The position numbers and the translations under genes are program-made. A model generated the notes under the pieces. It worked only from the letters and a program-made list of their open reading frames with translations, was not told where the DNA came from and did not search any database. Of a DNA stretch of 64,000 nt, positions 55,411 to 64,000 are shown one piece after another. The stretch is from NCBI GenBank assembly GCA_017992055.1, contig JAGOPK010000006.1, forward strand, positions 107,249 to 171,248, read 5' to 3'. How positions within the stretch are numbered: the stretch's first letter is position 1; the number at the start of each line of letters is the position of its first letter. The DNA is from Burkholderiaceae bacterium. Its GTDB lineage: Bacteria > Pseudomonadota > Gammaproteobacteria > Burkholderiales > Burkholderiaceae_C.

Positions 55411-58338
55411 TCAGTCCGCGGTCAGGGTCGGCAGCTCGCAGGCGCTGCGGCCGCGGCCGGCCTGCTTGGCCCGGTACAGCTGGGCATCGGCGCGCTGCAC
55501 CAGCGAGCGGCCGCCGTCGCCGGCCTCGGCGCCGTGGGCCAGGCCGACGCTGGCGCCGATGCGCAGTTGCAGGCCGTCGATCTGGAAGCTGCGGCCCAGG
55601 GCCTCCACCACCTTGTGCGCCACGCTGCGCGCGGACAGGGCATCGCGCACGCCGGTCAGCAGCACCGCGAACTCGTCGCCGCCCAGCCGCGCAATGGCGT
55701 CGCTGGGCCGCACCAGGCGCTGCAGGCGCATTGCCACCGCGCCCAGCAGGGCATCGCCCACGGCATGGCCGTGGCCGTCGTTGACCGGCTTGAAGTGGTC
55801 CAGGTCGATGTACAGCAGGGCCAGGCCGGCGCCCAGGCCGGCCTGCAGGGAGCGCGCCAGCACGGCCTCGAAACCGGCGCGGTTGAGCAGGCCGGTCAGC
55901 GCATCGCGCTCGGCCAGCGCACGCAGCCGCACCTGCTCGCGGCGGTGTGGCGTGATGTCGAAGCCGACGCTGACGAAGCCGTCGATGTGGCCGTCGTCCA
56001 GCCGCACCGGGATGTAGCTCAGCGACAGCACCGGCTTGCCGGGCCGCTGCACATAGCTGCGCTCGAAATGCACCGACTCGCCGGACAGGGCGCGCCGGGC
56101 CCAGTCCTGGCTTTGCTCGCGCTCGTCGGCCGGCATCAGCTCCAGCGCGTTGAGGCCCAGCAGGTCCTCGCGCCGGTGGCCGTGCCACTTCTCGAAGGCG
56201 CTGTTGACGAAGCGGTAGCGCAGCTGCGCATCGACCGCCGAGACGATCACCGGCAGGGCCTCGGTCACCGAGCGCAGCGTGGCCGTCTGGCGCAGCAGCT
56301 GCTGGCGGGCGGCCACCTCGCTGGAGATGTCGCGCAGCACCGACGAGTAGCGCGTGATGCGGCCCGAGTCGTCGCGGTGGGCGATGGCCAGGTGGCTGAC
56401 CGGCAGGCTGCGGCCGTCGGCGGCGGCGACCTCGGTCTCGCCGCGCCAGACGCCGTCGCGCTGCACGGCCGGCAGCAGCTGCTGGCGGATCAGGCGGTTG
56501 GTGGCCTCGGTGTTGAACTCCAGAGCACGGCGCCCCTGCAGCGGGTCCTGCGGCGCCAGGCCGGCGATGCGGCGTGCCGCCGGGTTCATGTACAGCAGCT
56601 CGCCATCGGGGCCGCTTTGCAGGATGAAGTCGGGGCTGGTGTCGAGGATGGCGGTCAGCACGCGCAGCGCCTGCTCGTCGCGGTGGCGGTCGCTGACGTC
56701 GATGCCGGTGGCGAAGAAGCCGCGCACCTGGCCCTGCGCGTCGATGTCCGGGTGCAGCCGGCTCTCGATGCGCACGCGGCGGCCGGCCAGCTGCTCCTCG
56801 AATTCGAAGCGCTGCGCCTGGCCGGCCAGCACCGCGGCTATGCGCTCGGCCACTTCCGGCGGCTCGTTCGGCCCCAGCAGCTCGGCGCGGCTGCGGCCCA
56901 GGATCTGCTCGCGCGGCAGGCCGAAGCGCTGGCAATGGGCCTGGTTGACGAAGCGGTAGCGCCGCTCGCGGTCGACATAGGCCACACGCACCGACAGCCG
57001 GTCGGTGATCTCGCGCACGAAGCGCTCGCTCTCGGCGATGCGCAGCTGCAGCGCCTTGCGCTCGCTGATGTCCTGCACGGCGCCGACCAGGCGCACCGGG
57101 CGGCCGTCGTCGAACTCGACCTCGCCGACCGCGCGCACCCAGATCCTGCGGCCGCGCGCGGTGTCCAGCTGCAGCTCCAGGTCCCAGCCGAGTCCGCTGG
57201 CCATGCCCTGCCGCACCGCGGCCTCGATCAGCGGCCGCGACTCGGGGGCGTAGAAGCCGATGGCCTGGTCCAGCACCGGCTGGTAGTCGGGCTCGAGCTC
57301 GTGGATACGCCGCGTCTGCTCCGACCAGCGCAGGCACTGCGTGCGCAGGTCCAGCTCCCAGCCGCCGACGCCGGCGACGCGGCCGGTGCGGTGCAGGAAG
57401 TCCTGGCTGGCGCGCAGCGCGGCCTCGGCACGCTTGCGCGCGCTGATGTCGCGGCCCACCGAGCGCACCCAGCGCTGGCCGTCGGCCTGCAGTTGCAGGC
57501 TGTTGGTCCAGACGATCCAGGTCTCGGCCTGGCCGTCGAGGCACATGCGGTTCTCGCCGACGATGGGTTCGCCGGTCTCCAGCACCCAGGCGATGCGGTC
57601 GCGCACCATCTCGCGGTCGGCCGGATCGACAAAGTCGTACAGGCTGGCGCCGGTCATCTGCTCGGGCCGCCGGCCCAGCGCCCGCGCATAGGCCGGGTTG
57701 GTGTAGGCCAGGCGGCCATCGGCGCCGGCCAGCGAGATCAGCTCGGACTGCTCCTCGACGATGGCGCGGTGCTGGGCCTCGCTGGCCGCCAGCATGCGCT
57801 CGTGCTCGCTGCGTGCGGCCAGCGCGCGCTGCAGCAGATCGCCGCGCATGGCCAGGGCCAGGCTGGCCAGCAGGGCCAGCCGGCTCAGCTTGGCGGCCTG
57901 CACCGCGTCCAGGCGCCGGGGCTGGCGGTCGATCACGCACAGCGTGCCCACGCGCTCGCCGCCGGGCAGCACCAGCGGCGCGCCGGCATAGAAGCGGATG
58001 CCCGGCTCGCCGGTGACCAGCGGGTTGGCGGCAAAGCGCGCGTCGGCGGTGGCATCGGGCACCTCCATCAGCGCGTCGTCGAGGATGGCATGGGCGCAGA
58101 AGGCCAGCTCGCGCGGCGTCTCGTGCACGCCGGGCAGGCCCAGGTTGGCCTTGAACCATTGGCGCTGGCTGTCGACCAGGCTGACCAGGGCGATGGGCAC
58201 GCCGCAGACCTCGGCCGCCCACTGCACCAGATGGTCCAGCAGCGGCTCGGCCTCGGTGTCCAGCACCAGCAGCTGGTGCAGGCGCGCCAGGCGCCGTGCT
58301 TCGTCGGCGGGGATCGGGGGCAGAGGATGGGGCGTCAT
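55411..58338 (-). CDS. GAF-multi-PAS diguanylate cyclase
   Basis: A 975-residue cytoplasmic sensor enzyme. An N-terminal GAF domain (about 20-170; FCAHAILDD and [22 protein letters not shown]) is followed by five PAS/PAC modules (about 185-305, 315-430, 440-555, 565-680, 690-805), each ending in an I/VGxDIS-like strand, and a GGDEF domain (about 815-970; [17 protein letters not shown] is the start). The active loop RLGGDEF lies near 885 with the I-site RPSD five residues before it, so c-di-GMP synthesis with feedback is expected. There is no EAL domain or membrane helix. Its start overlaps the hybrid kinase stop (ATGA) and its stop is 14 bases before gmk. Confidence 0.93.
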   Translation of the reverse strand: MTPHPLPPIPADEARRLARLHQLLVLDTEAEPLLDHLVQWAAEVCGVPIALVSLVDSQRQWFKANLGLPGVHETPRELAFCAHAILDDALMEVPDATADARFAANPLVTGEPGIRFYAGAPLVLPGGERVGTLCVIDRQPRRLDAVQAAKLSRLALLASLALAMRGDLLQRALAARSEHERMLAASEAQHRAIVEEQSELISLAGADGRLAYTNPAYARALGRRPEQMTGASLYDFVDPADREMVRDRIAWVLETGEPIVGENRMCLDGQAETWIVWTNSLQLQADGQRWVRSVGRDISARKRAEAALRASQDFLHRTGRVAGVGGWELDLRTQCLRWSEQTRRIHELEPDYQPVLDQAIGFYAPESRPLIEAAVRQGMASGLGWDLELQLDTARGRRIWVRAVGEVEFDDGRPVRLVGAVQDISERKALQLRIAESERFVREITDRLSVRVAYVDRERRYRFVNQAHCQRFGLPREQILGRSRAELLGPNEPPEVAERIAAVLAGQAQRFEFEEQLAGRRVRIESRLHPDIDAQGQVRGFFATGIDVSDRHRDEQALRVLTAILDTSPDFILQSGPDGELLYMNPAARRIAGLAPQDPLQGRRALEFNTEATNRLIRQQLLPAVQRDGVWRGETEVAAADGRSLPVSHLAIAHRDDSGRITRYSSVLRDISSEVAARQQLLRQTATLRSVTEALPVIVSAVDAQLRYRFVNSAFEKWHGHRREDLLGLNALELMPADEREQSQDWARRALSGESVHFERSYVQRPGKPVLSLSYIPVRLDDGHIDGFVSVGFDITPHRREQVRLRALAERDALTGLLNRAGFEAVLARSLQAGLGAGLALLYIDLDHFKPVNDGHGHAVGDALLGAVAMRLQRLVRPSDAIARLGGDEFAVLLTGVRDALSARSVAHKVVEALGRSFQIDGLQLRIGASVGLAHGAEAGDGGRSLVQRADAQLYRAKQAGRGRSACELPTLTAD

Positions 58339-60464
58339 CGCGGCTGCGGCGCCGCTGGCGGCACGGGCTGGGAGAGATTGGGACGCCAGGCCGCGGCGGG
58401 CAGGGCGGCTGTGCCGGCATGCCAGCGCCGCAGCGACGCGTCCAGCGTCGCCAGGGCCAGCGGCTTGTGCAGGCAGTCCTGCATGCCGGCGCGGCGGCAG
58501 CGGGCCAGCTGGGTGCTGCGTGCATCGGCGGTGAGGGCCAGGATGGGCAGGTCGGGGCCCAGCTGCGGGTCGGCGCGCACCGCCTCGGCCAGGCCCCAGC
58601 CGTCCAGGCCGGGCATGTTCAGGTCGGTGATCAGCAGGCTGTAGCGGCCGGGCTGCTGGCGCAACGCGTCCAGCGCGGCCAGGCCATCGCCGACCAGCAC
58701 CGCCGGCACGCCCAGATGGGCCAGCTGGCCCTCAATCAGCAGGCGGTTGACCTCGTTGTCGTCGGCCACCAGCACCGGGCGCCGGTCGTCGGGCGGCGTG
58801 GCGGCGGCGGGTCGGCCCGCCGGCGCCGTGCGTTCGGTCACCGGATCGGCCGCCAGCGCTGCCGCGCCCTGCGCGGCCAGCAGCACGGCCTGGCACAGCG
58901 ATTCGCGGCGCAGCGCCTGCGGGTCCAGCTGCACCAGGCCGTCGGCCACGCGCCGCGGCGCGCGCTGGCGGCCGGCCTGCAAGCGCAGCCAGCCGGGCGC
59001 GGCGCCGGCGCTGCCGGCGTCGATGCGCAGCCGCGGCAGGCCCTGGCCCGCCGTCGGCGCCGGCGGTTCCTGGCCCGGCGCCGGCCAGGCGTCGACGCGG
59101 GCACCGGCGGCCAGCAGGTAGCGGTTCCAGTCGGCGCAGGCCGGATGCCAGGGGCCGACCCAGCGGCAGCGCAGGCCTTGCAGCGGCAGCTCCGGCAGCG
59201 CCGACGAGGCGGTGGCCGGATCGGCGGCCAAGGCCTCGCAGGGCAGGTCCAGGCTGAAGCGGCTGCCCCGGCCGGGCGCCGACTGCAGGCTCAGCCGGCC
59301 CTGCATGGCCTCGGCCAGGTGGCGGCAGATGGCCAGGCCAAGGCCGCTGCCGCCGAAGCGCCAGGCGGTGTCGCTGCCGGCCTGGGCAAAACGCTGGAAC
59401 AACTGCTGCTGCACCTCGGCCTCGATGCCCAGGCCGTTGTCGCTGACCTGCAGCCGCAGCCGCCGCGGCCCCAGCCGCTCGGCGCGCAGCTGGATCTGGC
59501 CGCCGCCGGACGCGCCGCTGCAGAACTTGATCGCATTGCCCAGCAGGTTGTCGAGGATCTGGCGCAGGCGCAGGCCGTCGGCCAGCAGGCGCGGCGGCAG
59601 CCCGGGGTCGACGAACACATGCAGGTCCACGCCACGCTGCCGGGCCAGTGGCTGGTGGGCCTGGGCGGCGGACTCGACCAGTTCGGCCAGGTCCAGCGGC
59701 GTCGGCGCGATGCGCAGCCGGTTGGCCTCGATGCGCGACAGGTCCAGCGCATCGTCGACCAGGTGCAGCAGGCCGCGCGTGGAGGCGGCCACCGAGCCGG
59801 CCAGCTCGCGTTGCCAGCGCTGCAGCCGCGAATGCTGCAGCAGCTCGACCAGGCCGAGGATGCCGTTCATCGGCGTGCGCACCTCGTGGCCCAGCGTGGC
59901 CAGGAACTCGCCCTTGGCCGCGTGGTCGGCACGTGCCTGCTGCAGCGCCTGCTGCTGGCGCAGGCTGTCGTCGCGCTGCGCCAGCCAGCAGCTGGCGGCG
60001 CGCGCCAGCTCGACCAGCACCTGGTGCTGTCCGGCCTGCAGCTGGCGCGGCGCCAGGTCGGCCACGCACAGCGTGCCCAGGCGGATGCCCTGCAACTGCA
60101 GCGGCACCGCGGCATAGAAGCGCGGCGCCGCGGCGGGGCCGTCGGCGGCCGGGGCGGCCAGGGCCCAGGTGTCGTGGATCTGCAGCAGCCCGCCGCCGGC
60201 CGCGGTGGCGATGGCCTGGCGGCACAGGTCCAGGCGGTGCAGGGCCTGCAGGGCCGCTTCGGTGGCCGGCTGGTCGTTGCCGGCCCGCGCCAGCGACCAG
60301 CTGTGCCGCGCACCGACGATGTTGATCATCGCCAGCCGGCAGCCCAGGGCGGTGGCCGCGGCCCGGACCAGGCCCTGCAGCAGGCCGGTGTCGCCGGCCT
60401 CGTGCAGGCGCAGCCGCTCCAGCAGGGCCAGGCGCGTGGCTTCGTGCGCGTCGGTGGGGCTCAT
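58335..60464 (-). CDS. Hybrid histidine kinase (GAF-HisKA-HATPase-receiver)
   Basis: A 709-residue cytoplasmic sensor kinase. A GAF domain (about 20-165; [21 protein letters not shown]) resembles that of the next gene. HisKA carries His193 in [17 protein letters not shown]; the ATPase domain has [19 protein letters not shown] and [18 protein letters not shown]. After a receiver-sized region without phosphorylation residues (about 440-545), a proper receiver follows with [10 protein letters not shown], phosphoacceptor Asp614 in [13 protein letters not shown], and the lysine in CLHKPL. ATG 60464 overlaps the preceding stop by 4 bases. It likely feeds the adjoining cyclase or a separate regulator. 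Confidence 0.92.
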   Translation of the reverse strand: MSPTDAHEATRLALLERLRLHEAGDTGLLQGLVRAAATALGCRLAMINIVGARHSWSLARAGNDQPATEAALQALHRLDLCRQAIATAAGGGLLQIHDTWALAAPAADGPAAAPRFYAAVPLQLQGIRLGTLCVADLAPRQLQAGQHQVLVELARAASCWLAQRDDSLRQQQALQQARADHAAKGEFLATLGHEVRTPMNGILGLVELLQHSRLQRWQRELAGSVAASTRGLLHLVDDALDLSRIEANRLRIAPTPLDLAELVESAAQAHQPLARQRGVDLHVFVDPGLPPRLLADGLRLRQILDNLLGNAIKFCSGASGGGQIQLRAERLGPRRLRLQVSDNGLGIEAEVQQQLFQRFAQAGSDTAWRFGGSGLGLAICRHLAEAMQGRLSLQSAPGRGSRFSLDLPCEALAADPATASSALPELPLQGLRCRWVGPWHPACADWNRYLLAAGARVDAWPAPGQEPPAPTAGQGLPRLRIDAGSAGAAPGWLRLQAGRQRAPRRVADGLVQLDPQALRRESLCQAVLLAAQGAAALAADPVTERTAPAGRPAAATPPDDRRPVLVADDNEVNRLLIEGQLAHLGVPAVLVGDGLAALDALRQQPGRYSLLITDLNMPGLDGWGLAEAVRADPQLGPDLPILALTADARSTQLARCRRAGMQDCLHKPLALATLDASLRRWHAGTAALPAAAWRPNLSQPVPPAAPQPR

Positions 60465-60907
60465 CGGGGCACTTTCAGGCCGCCCAGCAGCTGCGGCAGC
60501 GCCGTCCAGGCCCAGACCTGCTGGTGGCCGCCTGCGGCGCGCAGGGGATCGTCGGCCATGCGCAGCACCTCCAGCGCGGGCAGCCAGCGCGCCAGGCGCT
60601 GCACCAGGGCCCGGCTGGCGGCCAGGTCCAGCTGCATGTCGACCACCACCAGGTCGGGCGGGCTGGCGATGGCCTGGCTCCAGGCATCGCTGGCGTCGCG
60701 GGTCCAGACCAGCTGCAGCGCCGCGGCCGCCGGCCCGGCCAGGGCCAGCGCCAGGCGCAGCTCGCGCTCGCGGCTTTGCTCGGCGCAGACCAGCAGGATG
60801 CGCAGGCTGCCTGCCGTGGCGGCGCCGCAGGGGGTGTCGGGAACGTGGCTCAGGGCGGTCTCCAGCGCGGCCGGAGAACGGTGGAGGGACCGGGCGCACC
60901 GGAGCAA
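60461..60907 (-). CDS. Degenerate receiver-like protein
   Basis: A 148-residue protein with a receiver-like fold pattern: LRILLVCAEQSRERELRLALAL (the acidic pair is reduced to one Glu), PPDLVVVDMQLD with the expected phosphoacceptor aspartate, and helices after it. The conserved Thr/Ser and Lys of true receivers are not visible (LRMADDPLRAAGG instead), so it is probably a pseudo-receiver that binds a partner rather than a normal phosphorelay output. There is no DNA-binding domain. Its end overlaps the hybrid kinase start, which suggests the two proteins act together. I do not recognise a named family; some AmiR/NasR antiterminators also begin with such a receiver but have a C-terminal ANTAR domain, absent here. 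Confidence 0.6.
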   Translation of the reverse strand: MLRCARSLHRSPAALETALSHVPDTPCGAATAGSLRILLVCAEQSRERELRLALALAGPAAAALQLVWTRDASDAWSQAIASPPDLVVVDMQLDLAASRALVQRLARWLPALEVLRMADDPLRAAGGHQQVWAWTALPQLLGGLKVPR

Positions 60908-61016
60908 TGTCGGCGCCGCCGGGCGCCGGCGCTGCCGGGGAAGTTGGATCGCGGTTGCGAGGGATCTGCGCCGCCACCCGCATGGCGGTGACGGATGTCA
61001 CGCCCGGCGGCCCGGC

Positions 61017-61655
61017 TCAGTCGTCGACGCCGATCAGGCCCTCGCGGATGGCCAGGCGCACCAGGGCCGGCAGGTCGCCGACGCCCAGCTTGGCCATCAG
61101 GCGGCTGCGGTAGGACTCCACCGTCTTGGTCGACAGGTGCAGGGCCTCGCCGATGGCGGCGCTGGTCTGGCCGCGCACGACCATGCGGATGACCTGCTGC
61201 TCGCGTGCCGACAGCGTGGCAATGGCGCTGGCCTCGCCGGCCTGGGCCAGGCCGTCGATGGCCAGCTGGGCGGCTTCGGGCCCCAGGTGGCGCCGGCCCT
61301 GGGCCACCACCTCGACCGCGCGCAGCACCTCGCTGGCCGGCGAGCCCTTCAGCACATAGCCCAGTGCGCCCAGGCGCAGCGCCTCGGCCACATGCCGCGG
61401 CTGGGCGGACATGGTCAGCACGATGCAGCGCGTGGACAGCTGGCGGCGCTGCAGCGCCTCCAGCAGTTCCAGGCCCGAGCGCTGGCCCAGGTGCAGGTCC
61501 AGCAGCAGCAGCTCGGGCTGCAGGCGCAGCAGCTCGGCCAGGGCCACGGTGGGCTGGTCGGATTCGCCGACCACCTGGTGGCCCGCATCCTCCAGCACCG
61601 CGCGCAGGCCGTCGCGCACCATGGCATGGTCGTCGACCAGGTAGATCCGGCTCAT
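61017..61655 (-). CDS. NarL/FixJ-type response regulator
   Basis: A 212-residue two-component regulator. The receiver domain has YLVDDHAMVRDGL (Asp8, Asp9), phosphoacceptor Asp53 in LLLLDLHLGQRSG, VLTMSA with the Thr, and GYVLKGSPA with the Lys. The C-terminal LuxR-type helix-turn-helix (about 148-208) has LSAREQQVIRMVVRGQTSAAIGEALHLSTKTVESYRSRLMAKLG. Its start overlaps the stop of the sensor kinase gene (4 bases), so they form a cognate pair. Target genes are unknown. A 109-base gap separates it from the downstream pseudo-receiver gene. Confidence 0.94.
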   Translation of the reverse strand: MSRIYLVDDHAMVRDGLRAVLEDAGHQVVGESDQPTVALAELLRLQPELLLLDLHLGQRSGLELLEALQRRQLSTRCIVLTMSAQPRHVAEALRLGALGYVLKGSPASEVLRAVEVVAQGRRHLGPEAAQLAIDGLAQAGEASAIATLSAREQQVIRMVVRGQTSAAIGEALHLSTKTVESYRSRLMAKLGVGDLPALVRLAIREGLIGVDD

Positions 61656-64000
61656 GTCGGGCTCCGCTGTGGGACTTGGGTCGATGGCGAGGGCCGCGTG
61701 GGCTGCCAGGACAGGCTGACCAGGGTGCCACCGCTCGGCCGGGCCTTGAACTGCAGCCGTGCGCCGATGGCCTGGGCACGCTCGCGCATGCCGACGATGC
61801 CCAGGTGGCCGGGCCGGCCCTGGGCCGCGGCCTCGTCCAGGCCGATGCCGTCGTCGGCCAGGCCCAGCTCCAGCCGGTCGGCGCCGCCTTGCAGCCGCAC
61901 CAGGATGTGCCGGGCGCGCGCATGCAGCACGGCATTGACCAGCGCCTCTCGGGCGATCATGAAGGCCGCGTATTCCACCTCCGGCGGCCAGCGCTGGTGC
62001 TGCAGTGCGGCCTCGGCCTGCAGCTCCAGCTGCGCCGGCTCGGCATCGTCGGCGCGCAGGCGCAGCTCGTTGTCCAGTGCCGCCAGCAGCCCCGCCTCCT
62101 GCAGCATCGGCGGACGCAGCTCGGCCAGCACCTCGCGCACCTGCTGCACGGCCTGGGCGATCAGCCCGTCCAGCGCCTGGGCGCGGGCCTGCAGCGCCTC
62201 GCTCCAGGACGCGCGCAGCGGCGCGCACAGCGCGTCGTGGCGCAGGCGGATCGCGGCCAGCGTCTGGCCGAGCTGGTCGTGCAGGGCCTGGGCCAGGCGC
62301 TGGCTGGTCTGGCGCTCCTGGTCGAGCAGGCGCTGCGTCAGGTCCGACAGCTCGACCTGGTACTGGGCCAGCGCCTGCTCGGCGCGCACACGCTCGGTGA
62401 TGTCGCGCAGCATGGCCGTCAGCTGCTGCTGCCCGCCGGCGCGGATGGCCGAGATCGAGGCCTCCAGCTCCAGCACCGCGCCATCGGCACGCAGGCCCTG
62501 CACCCGGCCCTGGCCCATGCGCCGGCTGCCGGCACCGGTGCCGGCCTGCGCGGCAAAGCCCTGCATCCAGCCGCCGTGGGCGCTGCGCGCGGCGGGCGGC
62601 AGCAGTTCGTCCAGCGGCCGGCCCAGCATGGCCTGGGCGCGGTGGCCGAAGATGCGCTCGGCAGCCGGGTTGAACAGCGTCACCCGGCCCTGCAGGTCGA
62701 CGCTGACGATGGCGTCGCTGGCGGCATTGACCACCGCCTGCAGCACCTCGGCCTGCTCGCGCAGCTGCTGCGCGGCGGTGCGCATCGCGGTCAGGTCGCG
62801 CACCTGCACCACCAGGCCCATGGCCTGGCCCTCGGCATCGAGCACGCGGCTGACCTGCCACTGGCCCCACAGGTCGGAGCCATCGCGGTGCAGCACCTGG
62901 GCCTCCAGCTGCCAGGGGCCGGGCTGGCTGACCAGCTGCTGGCGCAGCGCCGCCAGCGCATCGGCGTCCAGCGCCGGCCGCAGCAGCTCGGACGCCGGCC
63001 GGCCCAGGGCCTGCTCGGCGCTCCAGCCGAAGACCTGCTCGCAGGCCGGGTTCCAGTAGACGACGCGCAGGCCGGGGTCCAGCAGGTACAGCGGCGCCGG
63101 CAGCTGGGCCAGCACGCGCTGCAGGCGCTCGGCATCGCGCAGCAGGTGGTCGAGCAGGCGCTCGGCCGGGGCCGCGCCAGCACTGGGCGGCGGCAGCCTG
63201 CGCAGCTGCTCGGCCACGCGCTGCAGCGCCAGGCCGGGGGCGGCGGGGGCACCGGGCGAGCCGGCGCCGGCGGCGTCGATCTGCAGCGCCAGCGCATCCA
63301 GCATCTCGCTGTAGGGACGGGCCAGCCGGCGCGAGATCCAGAAGCCGGCCGCGCCGATCAGCAGGGCCGCCAGCAGCCCCCACAGCAGCAGGCTGCGCTG
63401 CAGCCGCGCCACCGGCTGCAGGGCGGCGGCCAGCGGCTGCATGGCCACCACCTGCCAGTCGGGACGCAGCGGCGAATCCATGGCCTCGGTCTGCGCCCGG
63501 GCCAGCAGCAGCGGGCCGGCATCGCCGGCGGTGGCGCCGGTCTGCAGCACATCGCCGGCCGGCCGGCCAAACAGCGCCTGCCAGTCGGCCGCCGGCACCG
63601 GCGGGCGCAGGCCCAGCACCGGCTGGCCGTCGGCGGTGGTCAGGGTCAGGTCCAGGCTGCGCCGAGCCGCGGCCGGACCCAGGGCCTGCTGGCGCAGGCG
63701 CTCGAAGTAGTGGCCGTCCAGATGGGCGGCCAGCACGCCGCTGAGCCGGCCGGCGCTGTCGTGCAGGGGCAGGGCCAGGTCGGCCACCTCGGTCGGTGGC
63801 GACAGCGCCAGCTTGAGCATCTCGGGACGCAGCGCCACCGGCGCATGCAGGCTGCCGAAGAACGGCCCCTGCCGTCCCTGCACGAACACCGGCCGCGTGG
63901 CGATGTCGCGGCCCTCCAGCAGGCCGTCGGTGCCGGCGATGACGCGGCCGTTGACATCGATGACGCCGATCCAGACATAGGAGGGGGCGCCGGCCTTGAG
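61652..64000 (-). CDS. Membrane sensor histidine kinase, NarX/DesK-like (5' end outside window)
   Basis: Partial: 782 residues are in the window and the frame continues past its end. The first part (SYVWIGVIDVNGRVIAGTDGLLEG, DLALPLHDSAGRLSGVLAAHLDG in frame) is an extracytoplasmic dCache-like sensor; a membrane helix (LLLWGLLAALLIGAAGFWI) and linker follow, then two PAS domains (about 250-365 and 375-510 counted from 63889). The transmitter is HisKA_3 type, with the phosphohistidine in ALHDQLGQTLAAIRLR, and a HATPase domain (LADDGIGLDEAAAQ, LGIVGMRERAQAIGA). This type pairs with NarL-family regulators, as found directly downstream. The ligand is not deducible. Confidence 0.92.
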   Translation of the reverse strand, partial: LKAGAPSYVWIGVIDVNGRVIAGTDGLLEGRDIATRPVFVQGRQGPFFGSLHAPVALRPEMLKLALSPPTEVADLALPLHDSAGRLSGVLAAHLDGHYFERLRQQALGPAAARRSLDLTLTTADGQPVLGLRPPVPAADWQALFGRPAGDVLQTGATAGDAGPLLLARAQTEAMDSPLRPDWQVVAMQPLAAALQPVARLQRSLLLWGLLAALLIGAAGFWISRRLARPYSEMLDALALQIDAAGAGSPGAPAAPGLALQRVAEQLRRLPPPSAGAAPAERLLDHLLRDAERLQRVLAQLPAPLYLLDPGLRVVYWNPACEQVFGWSAEQALGRPASELLRPALDADALAALRQQLVSQPGPWQLEAQVLHRDGSDLWGQWQVSRVLDAEGQAMGLVVQVRDLTAMRTAAQQLREQAEVLQAVVNAASDAIVSVDLQGRVTLFNPAAERIFGHRAQAMLGRPLDELLPPAARSAHGGWMQGFAAQAGTGAGSRRMGQGRVQGLRADGAVLELEASISAIRAGGQQQLTAMLRDITERVRAEQALAQYQVELSDLTQRLLDQERQTSQRLAQALHDQLGQTLAAIRLRHDALCAPLRASWSEALQARAQALDGLIAQAVQQVREVLAELRPPMLQEAGLLAALDNELRLRADDAEPAQLELQAEAALQHQRWPPEVEYAAFMIAREALVNAVLHARARHILVRLQGGADRLELGLADDGIGLDEAAAQGRPGHLGIVGMRERAQAIGARLQFKARPSGGTLVSLSWQPTRPSPSTQVPQRSPT

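Noticed and set aside
58296-63059. A 1587-codon open frame on the plus strand opposite the signalling genes
   Set aside because: Its translation is low-complexity (Ala, Gly, Gln, Arg) with no domain, and the minus strand encodes clear kinases and a cyclase. It is an artefact of high GC, where stop codons are rare.

Overview
The window is one dense, very GC-rich bacterial chromosome segment (by eye around 70% G+C). Genes overlap by 4-11 bases inside operons, and third codon positions are so G/C-biased that long antisense open frames run through almost every gene. Content points to a betaproteobacterium of the order Burkholderiales (Sphaerotilaceae/Comamonadaceae-like): an intracellular PHB depolymerase with a cysteine nucleophile, a stand-alone RsxB-type ferredoxin, an RSH-rpoZ-gmk gene order, a fused isobutyryl-CoA mutase, a gcvTHP operon behind a tandem glycine riboswitch, and type IV minor pilins. 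Genus is not determined. No rRNA, tRNA, IS element, prophage or CRISPR array was seen.

Layout. 1-5062 (+): late cobalamin genes cbiB(end)-cobD-cobQ-cobT-cobS-cobC, all translationally overlapped. 5059-8738 (-): nth, an EamA permease, an RsxB-like ferredoxin and phaZ, the last behind a promoter carrying a perfect TGCTGCA palindrome. 8976-12439: an aromatic/aspartate aminotransferase (-) divergent from uvrB (+). 12609-25220 (+): two RND efflux systems in tandem, first an HAE1-type adaptor plus permease, then a heavy-metal system (CzcI-like protein, TolC-type channel, small periplasmic protein, adaptor, HME permease, second small periplasmic protein, and a DMT permease with a long histidine-rich tail). 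25425-28512 (-): chromate genes chrB-chrA plus a degenerate SOD-rhodanese fusion. 28605-30953 (-): a chemoreceptor with a sensor-like domain after its signalling domain. 31059-37280 (-): glycine riboswitch-gcvT-gcvH-gcvP-sdaA. 37331-39182 (+): CoA-binding protein and metY. 39189-40641 (-): two poorly characterised proteins. 40780-44875 (+): pilE-like, fimT, pilW, pilX, pilV. 44905-46734 (-): TPR-GGDEF diguanylate cyclase. 46818-51859: icmF (-) divergent from an AraC regulator and greB (+). 52121-64000 (-): a signalling block, sensor kinase-NarL-type regulator, pseudo-receiver-hybrid kinase-PAS/GGDEF cyclase, running into gmk-rpoZ-rsh.

How the parts connect. B12 made through the cob genes can serve icmF at the other end of the window. 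Glycine cleavage and serine deaminase form one glycine-induced catabolic unit. Two metal-stress blocks, divalent-cation efflux and chromate efflux, lie tail to tail and give a 16-kb resistance island. The signalling block places a c-di-GMP cyclase immediately upstream of guanylate kinase, omega and the (p)ppGpp enzyme, so GTP supply and two guanosine second messengers are encoded side by side. The most unusual items are the repeated [11 protein letters not shown] motif and His-rich permease of the metal operon, the SOD-rhodanese fusion that has lost its metal ligands, the chemoreceptor with a cytoplasmic C-terminal Cache-like domain, FliA-like promoters before both the chemoreceptor and the pilin cluster, and an operator-like palindrome in the greB-rsh gap.
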